In this document: positions 1-6,340 of the stretch, piece after piece
Position numbering within the stretch: the stretch's first letter is position 1
Layout of the letters: each line of letters starts with the position of its first letter
Assembly (NCBI GenBank): GCA_025356925.1
Contig: JANXQE010000490.1
Span: 1 to 8,517 of the forward strand
DNA: 8,517 nucleotides
Origin: Limisphaerales bacterium
Lineage (GTDB): Bacteria > Verrucomicrobiota > Verrucomicrobiia > Limisphaerales > UBA8199
Direction of reading: 5' to 3'
Translations under genes and position numbers: made by a program
The notes under the pieces: model-generated
What the model was told of the DNA's origin: nothing
Seen by the model: only the letters and a program-made list of their open reading frames with translations
Database searches by the model: none

Positions 1-777
1 AAAGGAAATCCCTTCACTGGCACCAATCGCGTAGAAGACCGCACTAATTGGCCGCTGAGCTACCAAGCGAGGGTCTAACTGCTTCAAGGCACCAGCGGTC
101 GCATTTCTCGCGTTCGGAAAGGCCTGCTCACCAGCGGCTTCAAGCTTGGCGTTAAGTTCTTCAAATTTGCTTTTGGCGATGTAGGCTTCACCGCGAACCT
201 CAAGCAGTGCGGGGGGCTTCTCTAGTCTCAGTTCTAGAGGTATTCCGCGAATGGTTCTGACGTTAGTGGTTATGTCGTCTCCAAATTCACCGTCCCCTCG
301 CGTGACCGCGAGTGCAAGTTTGCCGTTCCTGTAGTGGACGGCGATGGAGACCCCGTCCACCTTCGGCTCCATAATATAATCGACTAGCGTCTTATCCAGA
401 CGCTTTCGAATGTTCATATCGAAGTTTTTCAGCCCTTCCAATGAATTCTCATCCTGCATTCTGTTCCGCACCGCCAGATCGGGCTGATCCTTCTCAGTTG
501 GATTTTTCGATGCCTCTATCTTTTCAAGAGACAACATTGGCAAAAGATGCTTCACCCGCTGAAATCCGCCGATAGGCTGCCCACCAACACGCTGGGTGGG
601 CGAGTCCGGTGTTACAAGCTCAGGAAATTCGGTTTCAAGGTCGACAAGCTCCTGATAAAGCCGGTCATATTCCGGGTCTGTCAGCTTCGGCTGCGCCAGG
701 ACGTAATAGGCATGATCATGTCGGCGGATTTCCTCAGCCAGTTGATGGTGACGATTTTGAGCGTCGTTAAACGTCAT
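1..777 (-). CDS. ligA: NAD-dependent DNA ligase LigA, N-terminal part (3' end beyond the left edge)
   Basis: Seals nicks in double-stranded DNA using NAD+ as adenylate donor, in replication and repair. The 259 visible residues cover domain Ia (about residues 10-60, with HDHAYYVLAQPKLTDPEYD matching the NMN-binding helices) and most of the adenylation domain. The catalytic motif is EPKVDG, with K139 as the predicted adenylated lysine. Further family signatures are TRGDGEFGDD (159-168), a LEVRGEAYI strand, and NARNATAGALKQLD. The ATG at 777 is supported by a GGAAGG ribosome binding site 7 bases upstream and by an in-frame TAA just before it. The lysine sits about 24 residues later than I recall for the E. 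coli enzyme (K115), because of an insertion after MLSL (about residues 86-115). Base composition looks lower in GC (roughly 50% in hand-counted lines) than the neighbours. OB, zinc-finger, HhH and BRCT domains would lie outside the window. The family call is very secure; whether it is the only ligA of the genome cannot be told. Confidence 0.96.
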   Translation of the reverse strand, partial: MTFNDAQNRHHQLAEEIRRHDHAYYVLAQPKLTDPEYDRLYQELVDLETEFPELVTPDSPTQRVGGQPIGGFQRVKHLLPMLSLEKIEASKNPTEKDQPDLAVRNRMQDENSLEGLKNFDMNIRKRLDKTLVDYIMEPKVDGVSIAVHYRNGKLALAVTRGDGEFGDDITTNVRTIRGIPLELRLEKPPALLEVRGEAYIAKSKFEELNAKLEAAGEQAFPNARNATAGALKQLDPRLVAQRPISAVFYAIGASEGISF

Positions 778-879
778 GGCAAAACCTTCCGATTAGTCCC
801 CAAAAAATGCACGCACAATTTGATCCGCGGCGTCGCTAGGCATCCCAGGCCTGAGGAGGTTTGAGGTTTACCCATCACA
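778..879. other. Gap between the flavocytochrome gene and ligA
   Basis: About 100 bases separate two genes that read the same way (minus). Apart from the ligA ribosome binding site I see no strong hairpin with a T-run and no convincing -35/-10 pair. A weak TTGTGC followed 15 bases later by ACTAAT on the minus strand could be a poor promoter. Whether ligA is co-transcribed with the upstream gene is open. Confidence 0.5.
785..790 (-). promoter_or_regulatory. Shine-Dalgarno sequence of ligA
   Basis: GGAAGG on the minus strand, 7 bases before the ligA ATG. It decides the start, together with the in-frame TAA immediately upstream of it. It is the best ribosome binding site in the window; several other genes here have none that I can see. 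Confidence 0.7.
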
Positions 880-2691
880 TCATTCTTTCACTCCGCCGTG
901 ACAGACGGGGCATGCCCGGATCATCGCTCGACGATCGAGCTGATCCCCCGTTAGCGTCAGTGGCGAGGACTCGCGATGGCATTGAGCGCAGTCGTAGTTG
1001 CGCATCAGCACAACCGAGTGCGCCTTCTCGAAGTGGAAATACCCGGAGCGCGGCTGGGCGATCAGCTGGCGCAGCACTTCGCGCCAGGCGCGAAGTGAGT
1101 CCGGGTCGGTAGCCCGCGACGTGGCGGGAGGCGCTTCTACGGCAGTGTGCGCGAGGGGCGTCAACGGGCCCCCGAGTCTTCCGACAATGTCCTTCGCGGC
1201 AACTCGCCCCATCCAGATAGAGGGACCGAGCATGGTGCCTTCGAGTGCGGCCTTGCCATTAATGCCGCCGACACCAGTAAGTTCGCCCACGGCGTACAGA
1301 CCCGGAATCGGCTGGCTTTTCTGGTCGAGCACGCGGCAGGACCGATCAACCGCCACACCGCCCAGGCTTTTGCGGGCAAGCGGAAAAAATTGAACCGCGT
1401 AAAATGGCGGCTTTTCAACTTTCAGCGGACGCTCCGGGCTGGAGGGGCCAAAACGATGAAACTCCGTATCCTCACCCTGATCGATCATCTCGTTCCAGCG
1501 CCGCACGGTTCGCAGCAGCGTGGCCGGCAACCCGGCCGCCTGGGCGAGGGCCTCGATCGAGTCAGCCCGTTTCACCCATTGCGCGAGCTTTGGGTTGGCA
1601 AAGATTTCCCGCTCCACGACGTTGGTGTCGTCCCAGTCCGAGCCGGAGACGAAGAACTGCGGGCGAGAGCCTGCGTCGAAAATCGCCCAATACGTAGCCG
1701 GAGTTTGCCGCAGCACGGCCGGCATCTGGGTTTTAGGATCGGGCGCGTCGTCGCGCACAAACCTCATGCCCTGGGCATTGACCCAGATAGAGGCAGGATT
1801 GAACGCATGCGTACCGCGCCCGCCCTGGGGCTCGCGCGGGTTCACCAGCCCCGTCGAGTAAAACAACTGGTGATCGAGTTGCGTCAGGGCGCCACCCGCA
1901 TGGCCGGCGAGCTCAAGCCCGCTCCCCAGCGCATTGATTCCCGATCCCAAGAGGATGCGAGTACCGCTGAATAATTCCGGAAAATAATGCGGCCAGTACG
2001 CGCGTACCAGCTCCAGGTTGCTCTCGAAACCGCCGGTGGCAAGAACCACGCAACCTGCCCGAAACTCATTCGTCTTCCCACTCCGTTGATTGCGCGCCTG
2101 CACTCCCGCTATGCGTCCGGACTCGACCACCAATCCGGTGACCTTGGTGTTCCAGACGAAAGAAAAATTTGGATACCGCAGACACTCGCGATAAATCGGG
2201 CTGACCAAGCCGATGCCGCGTCCCTGGGCAACGTGCTGGCGGCGCACGGTGTTGCCGGCGATGATTTGCGGAAACAATTCCCAATGCGTTACCCCAAGGT
2301 CATGGAGCCAATCGTATACCTCGCGCCGCGAGTTCCGCACATAGAACCGCACCCACTCAGCGTTGGCATCTTCGCCAAATTGCATAAAGTCCCGGCAGGC
2401 CAGTTCCACTGAATCAACGATCTGACTCGCCTGCTGCTCCGGAGTACCAACCAGGCACACCATGCCGCTGGACATGACGGCGTGGCCGCCAAAGACCGAC
2501 GCCATGTCGATAAGCGTGACACGAGCGCCGGCACGAGCCGCATCCAACCCCGCGCAGAGTCCCGAGATACCCGCGCCGACGATGACTATGTCCGCCTTGG
2601 GTGCGTTGGCCGTGGCCTCCTCGCCACGAATACCGCTTGGAAACAAGGCCAGCGAAATCAACACGAAGATCGCTCTAGTTGGGGTGCTCAT
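880..2691 (-). CDS. Exported FAD-dependent dehydrogenase (flavocytochrome c type) with C-terminal diheme module
   Basis: Predicted extracytoplasmic flavoprotein moving electrons between an unknown substrate, FAD and two c-type hemes. Residues 1-23 form a signal peptide (R6, hydrophobic core 7-19). A Rossmann FAD motif GAGISG lies at 39-44, followed by CVVLATGGF, and the C-terminal FAD-binding segment GLYAVGELTG..GGINGKAAL starts near 462. This is the FAD_binding_2 fold of fumarate reductase, urocanate reductase and ketosteroid dehydrogenase. After a linker (about 509-530) come two heme c sites, CAQCH (568-572) and CPVCH (594-598); H553 and H558 are candidate distal ligands. The residues I recall as essential in Shewanella fumarate reductase are not evident: GVHHTMGG corresponds to LARKSLGG (439-445), and no Arg stands at the expected place after GMRFV (308-312). 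The substrate is therefore probably not fumarate. I chose ATG 2691; an in-frame TTG at 2715 adds eight residues. Neither start has a good ribosome binding site. Divergent from the epimerase gene. Confidence 0.88.
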   Translation of the reverse strand: MSTPTRAIFVLISLALFPSGIRGEEATANAPKADIVIVGAGISGLCAGLDAARAGARVTLIDMASVFGGHAVMSSGMVCLVGTPEQQASQIVDSVELACRDFMQFGEDANAEWVRFYVRNSRREVYDWLHDLGVTHWELFPQIIAGNTVRRQHVAQGRGIGLVSPIYRECLRYPNFSFVWNTKVTGLVVESGRIAGVQARNQRSGKTNEFRAGCVVLATGGFESNLELVRAYWPHYFPELFSGTRILLGSGINALGSGLELAGHAGGALTQLDHQLFYSTGLVNPREPQGGRGTHAFNPASIWVNAQGMRFVRDDAPDPKTQMPAVLRQTPATYWAIFDAGSRPQFFVSGSDWDDTNVVEREIFANPKLAQWVKRADSIEALAQAAGLPATLLRTVRRWNEMIDQGEDTEFHRFGPSSPERPLKVEKPPFYAVQFFPLARKSLGGVAVDRSCRVLDQKSQPIPGLYAVGELTGVGGINGKAALEGTMLGPSIWMGRVAAKDIVGRLGGPLTPLAHTAVEAPPATSRATDPDSLRAWREVLRQLIAQPRSGYFHFEKAHSVVLMRNYDCAQCHRESSPLTLTGDQLDRRAMIRACPVCHGGVKE

Positions 2692-2838
2692 GCGCAACTG
2701 ATGTTGACCCAGCAATCTGAAATACTCAAAAGTGAAATTTTCGATGGCTGCCGTTGAAAGCCACGAACGACCGGCAGGGGGTCAGCCCCATGACCGGCTG
2801 CCTTTGCGGCTTGCCGGGGAACGTGCTTTGCGCCACAA
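2692..2838. promoter_or_regulatory. Shared control region between divergent flavocytochrome and epimerase genes
   Basis: These 147 bases separate the two divergent starts, so both promoters should lie here. The left half (about 2712-2750) is a local AT-rich patch in a GC-rich background, as expected for a promoter. I cannot pick a convincing -35/-10 pair for either side. The right half carries the inverted repeat listed separately. Neither gene shows a clear Shine-Dalgarno sequence. Confidence 0.5.
2773..2802. repeat. Interrupted inverted repeat upstream of the epimerase gene
   Basis: GGCAG-GG-GGTCA, a six-base loop GCCCCA, then TGACC-GG-CTGCC. Two 5 bp stems are separated by a symmetric GG/GG internal loop. 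It lies 36 bases before the epimerase ATG. It could be an operator for a dimeric regulator or a hairpin in the epimerase leader; there is no T-run, so it is not an intrinsic terminator. Function is unknown. Confidence 0.4.
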
Positions 2839-4176
2839 ATGTCGATGATGTCTAATCGAATTTACGGTCGCGGGCGTGCGAATTTCCTGTGGTTGTCACG
2901 AACATTAACCGGGTGCCTCGGTTTTGGGTTTCTCTGCTCCGTCGCCATTGCGGCGAACAGCGCCAAGTCCCTCGGCGAGTACGCGGCCGAAATGAAAACA
3001 CAACTGGTACAAAAAGTCCTGCCCTATTGGTACGACACCGCCATCGATCATAAAAACGGCGGCTACGTTCTGTCGGACGATGCCGCAAAACAGGCGACGC
3101 CCGCCGCCGAGAAACAGTTGGTGACGCAGACCCGGATGATCTGGGGATTTTCTCACGCCCATCTTAAGGGTCTGTCGGATACAAAACGCAACTACCTCAA
3201 AGCAGCAGAATTGGGCTACCGGTTCCTCCAGGAGCATTTTCTGGATAAGGAGAACGGCGGCTATTATTGGACCACGGACCTGGCTGGCAAACCATTGGAC
3301 CAGAGGAAAATTGTTTACGGCGAGTCGTTTGCGATTTACGGGTTGGTGGAGTATTACCGCGCCAGCGGAGACAAAGCCGCGCTCGGACAAGCGCTCGAGC
3401 TTTACCGGGTGCTCCAGAAACATTCGCACGATCTCAAGAACGGCGGCTGGCTGGAACATTTCGAACGTGACTGGAAGCCGATCCTCGATCCCCAGGCCCA
3501 GGTCATCGTGGAGTTGGGCGGAGCGAAGAGCGCCAACACCCACCTGCATTTCATGGAGGCGTTGACGGAACTCTATGAAGCAACGCACGACAACGAGGTG
3601 CGACAGTCCTTGGAGGAAGCGCTAAAAATCAACTCCACCTGGTTTTATCCCAGTGACCCGTCCAAGTCAGCGTTTCATCGGCAACCGGACTGGCAGCCAG
3701 TCACCGCGCGCTCCAGCGCCGGGCTGTCGTACGGGCACAATGTCGAGTTCGCCTGGCTGATGATTCGCGCTGAAAAAATGCTGGGCCGCGAGCTGTCCTG
3801 GGCGCAGTTCGATGCGCACCTTCAGCACGCCTTGAAGTATGGATACGATCACACGCGCGGCGGACTCTATAGCCGCGGATTCGATAATCAGCCGGCGACG
3901 GATACCGATAAGGTTTGGTGGGTTCAGGCCGAAATGCTCGCCGCGTTGACCGATGCCCTGAAGCACAAGGAAAACCCGGCTTACTCGGAAGCGCTGGACA
4001 AGCTGCTGCAATTCATCCTGACTTACCAGGTTGACCCCAAAGACGGCATTTGGCTGGACACCGTCGCAGCCGACGGGAAACCCAAAATCACAGCCAAAGC
4101 GCACAATTGGAAGGCCAACTACCACGACGTGCGCGCGATGGTGAAGTTCATCGAAGGCTTCGGCCCGGGCTTCTGA
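2839..4176 (+). CDS. Exported AGE-family epimerase (N-acylglucosamine / cellobiose 2-epimerase-like)
   Basis: An (alpha/alpha)6-barrel epimerase or isomerase that would convert glucose to mannose configuration (or an N-acyl analogue) at C2 of a sugar. Catalytic positions of the cellobiose 2-epimerases can be matched by motif and spacing: R99 in TRMIWGFS, H237 in NTHLHFMEAL, H300 and E303 in SYGHNVEFAWL, and H429 in ANYHDVRAM. W360, W361, Q363 and E365 in KVWWVQAE form another family signature. At about 407 residues the mature part fits the family (around 400). Residues 1-38 form a signal peptide with a basic n-region, a hydrophobic core and AIA before the cut (mature from about A39), which is unusual because well-known members are cytoplasmic. 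The start could also be the Met at residue 3 or 4; no clear ribosome binding site separates them. Substrate (cellobiose, mannobiose, free hexose, N-acetylglucosamine) cannot be decided from sequence. Divergent from the flavocytochrome gene. Confidence 0.9.
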   Translation: MSMMSNRIYGRGRANFLWLSRTLTGCLGFGFLCSVAIAANSAKSLGEYAAEMKTQLVQKVLPYWYDTAIDHKNGGYVLSDDAAKQATPAAEKQLVTQTRMIWGFSHAHLKGLSDTKRNYLKAAELGYRFLQEHFLDKENGGYYWTTDLAGKPLDQRKIVYGESFAIYGLVEYYRASGDKAALGQALELYRVLQKHSHDLKNGGWLEHFERDWKPILDPQAQVIVELGGAKSANTHLHFMEALTELYEATHDNEVRQSLEEALKINSTWFYPSDPSKSAFHRQPDWQPVTARSSAGLSYGHNVEFAWLMIRAEKMLGRELSWAQFDAHLQHALKYGYDHTRGGLYSRGFDNQPATDTDKVWWVQAEMLAALTDALKHKENPAYSEALDKLLQFILTYQVDPKDGIWLDTVAADGKPKITAKAHNWKANYHDVRAMVKFIEGFGPGF

Positions 4177-4320
4177 AAAACGTTTGGCAGTCTTCTTAAT
4201 CGGCACGCGTACGAACGGGAGCGCGGCCAGGACATATGCCCCTTGCTCTCGGCATAGCCCACCATCCCCGCAGAGTCCACGTCTGCGATTCGGCGGATTG
4301 AACATCTGCGACCAGTCCCG
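4177..4320. other. Gap between the epimerase 3' end and the rpsA terminator
   Basis: This stretch lies between two convergent genes. I find no tRNA, no convincing short gene with a ribosome binding site, and no plus-strand terminator for the epimerase. The short open frames here are compositional. The rpsA terminator follows immediately to the right. Confidence 0.4.
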
Positions 4321-4355
4321 AAATAAAACGGGCGGGTCGTTGTCGACCCGCCCGT
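4321..4355 (-). terminator. Rho-independent terminator of rpsA
   Basis: A perfect 12 bp stem (4328-4339 with 4344-4355, GC-rich, four-base loop) is followed on the minus strand by TTTATTT (4327-4321). It begins 28 bases after the rpsA stop codon and reads in the rpsA direction. On the plus strand no T-run follows the hairpin, so it would stop epimerase transcripts poorly. Confidence 0.92.
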
Positions 4356-4383
4356 CTGAAGTGCTTCGCGGTTGAGCGCGACC

Positions 4384-6069
4384 CTATTTGATCTCTTTCG
4401 GCTCGTCCGTCTTGGCTTCGTCAGCGGCATCGAACGCGTGCTGGAGCGCGACGAGATCTTCGCCGGGTTTGAGAGCATCCAGCACCGCTTGTTCGGCCTT
4501 GAGCTGTTCGGGCGAGTAGTTGGCTGCCTTGATGGACAGCCCGATGCGCCGGTCAGCTTTGTCGATCTTAATGACGCGGGCGGTCACTTCCTGGCCGACT
4601 TTCAGCACGTTTTTGATTTTGTCAACGCGCTCCTCGCTGATCTGCGAGATATGAACCAGCCCGTCGATCTCATGCTGTAACCCAATGAAAGCTCCGAAGC
4701 TGGCCAGCTTGCTGACCTGTCCCGTGACCAGGTCGCCCACCTTGTAGAGGCGGTCGATGTTCTCCCACGGATCAGTACTAAGCTGCTTGAGGCCCACCGC
4801 GATGCGCTGGTTGGTTTTGTCGACTTCCAGAACTACGGCCTCGACCTCATCGCCCTTCTTGAGGACCTCGGAGGGGTGATTGATCTTCCGAGTCCAGGAA
4901 ATATCCGAGACGTGAATCATGCCATCGAGACCTTCCTCAAGCTCGATAAAGGCGCCGTAGCTGGTCAGGTTGCGGATCTTGCCCTTGACGCGGGTGCCGG
5001 GCGGGTACTTCTCCTGGGCGCGGTCCCAAGGATTGGTCTCGAGCTGGCGCAAACCCAGAGAAATCTTCTGCTCTTCACGGTTGATGCCGAGCACGACGGC
5101 CTCGATTTCCTGGTCTTGCTTAAGCATGTCGGAGGGCTTGGCGACGCGCTTGGTCCAGGAAAGTTCCGTAACGTGAACGAGGCCCTCGACACCGGGTTCG
5201 AGTTCCACGAATGCGCCATAAGGAACCAGGTTGACCACCTTGCCCTTGACCTTGGCGCCGACCGGGTATTTTTGCTCGATGCTGTCCCACGGGTTGGCCA
5301 GCTTTTGCTTGAGCCCCAGACTGACGCGTTCTTTCTCGCGATTGATGTCGAGGACGACTACGTCGATGTCCTGGCCGACCTTCAGCAGCTCCGAAGGATG
5401 CCCGATCCGGCCCCAGCTCATATCCGTAATGTGGAGCAGGCCGTCGATGCCGTTCAAATCGATGAACGCGCCGAAATCGGTGATATTCTTAACCGTGCCC
5501 TTGCGGATATCGCCCGGGGTCATTTCGGTGAGCAGTTTCTGACGGCGTTCCATCCGCTCCTGCTCGATCAGTTCCCGGCGAGAGAGGACAATATTTTGCC
5601 GCTCCTGGTTGATTTTGACGACTTTGAAATCGTAGGTGTTGCCCACGTACTGGGCCAGGTTCTTGGGCGTGGCAACGTCGATTTGCGAGGCGGGCAGAAA
5701 CGCCTCGACCCCGATGTTGACGAGCAATCCGCCTTTGACGATGGCTTTGACCTTGCCGGCGATGGTGCCGCCTTCGTTGCAAATGGTCAGGATGCGCTCC
5801 CAGTTCTTCTTGAACTCGGCCTTTTCCTTGGAAAGGACAACCATGCCTTCTTTGTCTTCGAGCTTCTCGATGAGGACATCGATCTCATCGCCAACTTTGA
5901 CTATTTTGATGTCTTCGAACTCATTGGCGGAAATAACGCCCTCGCTCTTGTAGCCGATATCTACGAGGACTTCCTTGGGACGGACTTCGATGATGACACC
6001 TTTGACGATACTGCCTGCCGCAAAGGGCAAGGCGCCCCGTTGCTTCAGGGCCTCTTCCATTGTGAGCAT
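4384..6069 (-). CDS. rpsA: 30S ribosomal protein S1
   Basis: RNA-binding protein of the small ribosomal subunit that recruits and unfolds mRNA for initiation. The 561 residues hold six S1 (OB-fold) domains at about 18-82, 100-166, 186-254, 271-341, 358-428 and 445-515. The first two are divergent, as usual for the ribosome-binding part. Domains 3 to 5 carry the typical RNA-binding pattern (for example YGAFIELEEGLDGMIHVSDI) and are joined by recurring NPWD/DPWE linkers at an approximately 88-residue period. A charged tail (516-561) ends the protein. Length and domain count match full-length S1 of Gram-negative bacteria. The ATG at 6069 was taken; an ATG at 6060 would remove three residues (MLTMEEALK) and cannot be excluded. 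No Shine-Dalgarno sequence precedes either; the leader just upstream is AT-rich, which suits S1-dependent initiation. Single gene with its own terminator and a leader of up to 271 bases. Confidence 0.98.
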   Translation of the reverse strand: MLTMEEALKQRGALPFAAGSIVKGVIIEVRPKEVLVDIGYKSEGVISANEFEDIKIVKVGDEIDVLIEKLEDKEGMVVLSKEKAEFKKNWERILTICNEGGTIAGKVKAIVKGGLLVNIGVEAFLPASQIDVATPKNLAQYVGNTYDFKVVKINQERQNIVLSRRELIEQERMERRQKLLTEMTPGDIRKGTVKNITDFGAFIDLNGIDGLLHITDMSWGRIGHPSELLKVGQDIDVVVLDINREKERVSLGLKQKLANPWDSIEQKYPVGAKVKGKVVNLVPYGAFVELEPGVEGLVHVTELSWTKRVAKPSDMLKQDQEIEAVVLGINREEQKISLGLRQLETNPWDRAQEKYPPGTRVKGKIRNLTSYGAFIELEEGLDGMIHVSDISWTRKINHPSEVLKKGDEVEAVVLEVDKTNQRIAVGLKQLSTDPWENIDRLYKVGDLVTGQVSKLASFGAFIGLQHEIDGLVHISQISEERVDKIKNVLKVGQEVTARVIKIDKADRRIGLSIKAANYSPEQLKAEQAVLDALKPGEDLVALQHAFDAADEAKTDEPKEIK

Positions 6070-6172
6070 AATTAAACTATCTGACGAACAATGAACCTAC
6101 GGGAGACTTGGTCAGCGCAGGGCTTTCCGAGCTCCATTGCCTAACGAGACCAGACGTTGCTGTGACAACGGA

Positions 6173-6196
6173 GGTTAAGGGTTAGGTTCCTGGTTA
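6173..6196. repeat. Cluster of GGTTA direct repeats upstream of rpsA
   Basis: GGTTA occurs at 6173, 6180 and 6192, with a partial GGTTC at 6185. On the rpsA strand these read TAACC, about 104 to 127 bases before the start codon. Short repeats at this density may bind a regulator, or may be chance in a short AT-containing stretch. Confidence 0.35.
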
Positions 6197-6326
6197 ACTT
6201 CAATTTCTCAGCCTCAATGAACATCCGCACACGCGGCGCTCAGGCGGGGTAAGCATAATGCTGGCCCATGGGGAAGCAAGCAGAAACTGATGGTAAAATT
6301 CGCGTGCCCTTCGAGGGGCAAACGCT

Positions 6327-6330
6327 AGGA
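6327..6330 (+). promoter_or_regulatory. Possible ribosome binding site of the uracil-DNA glycosylase gene
   Basis: AGGA lies 10 bases before the ATG at 6341 and 4 bases before an in-frame GTG at 6335. The spacing does not settle which is used; ATG was preferred as the commoner start codon, with a two-residue difference. Confidence 0.4.
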
Positions 6331-6340
6331 TGAAGTGCAA

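Larger units (their letters stand above)
6070..6340. promoter_or_regulatory. Divergent intergenic region between rpsA and the uracil-DNA glycosylase gene
   Basis: At 271 bases this is the largest gap in the window and must hold both promoters and the rpsA leader. Visible elements are a cluster of GGTTA repeats (6173-6196, listed separately), a small hairpin CGTTG-CTGTGA-CAACG just to its left, and an AT-rich stretch next to the rpsA start. A weak TTGTCA with GTTAGG 17 bases on (minus strand) is a possible but unconvincing rpsA promoter. No RNA gene is recognised. Confidence 0.5.

Noticed and set aside
547..864. Plus-strand open frame of 105 codons overlapping the ligA start
   Set aside because: Antisense to conserved LigA residues and without a recognisable product.
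1147..1974. A 275-codon plus-strand open frame opposite the flavocytochrome gene
   Set aside because: Fully inside a gene with clear motifs on the other strand; its protein is Arg/Pro/His-rich without recognisable domains.
2905..2916. LTGC in the epimerase signal peptide as a possible lipoprotein box
   Set aside because: The hydrophobic core follows rather than precedes this cysteine (C26), and an AIA cleavage site for ordinary signal peptidase comes later, so a lipoprotein is unlikely.
3667..4305. A 212-codon minus-strand open frame opposite the epimerase 3' half
   Set aside because: It lies mostly antisense to the conserved epimerase domain, and the part extending past the epimerase stop has no recognisable sequence.
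4328..4355. The strong hairpin as a bidirectional terminator also serving the epimerase gene
   Set aside because: Only the minus-strand side is followed by a T-rich tract; on the plus strand CTGAAG follows, and it is about 150 bases past the epimerase stop.
4876..6075. A 399-codon open frame on the plus strand opposite rpsA, rich in Asp, Leu and Val
   Set aside because: It is exactly antisense to the S1 domains; its repeated acidic pattern mirrors the reverse complement of S1 repeats, and high-GC codon use keeps the antisense frame open. No independent family signature.
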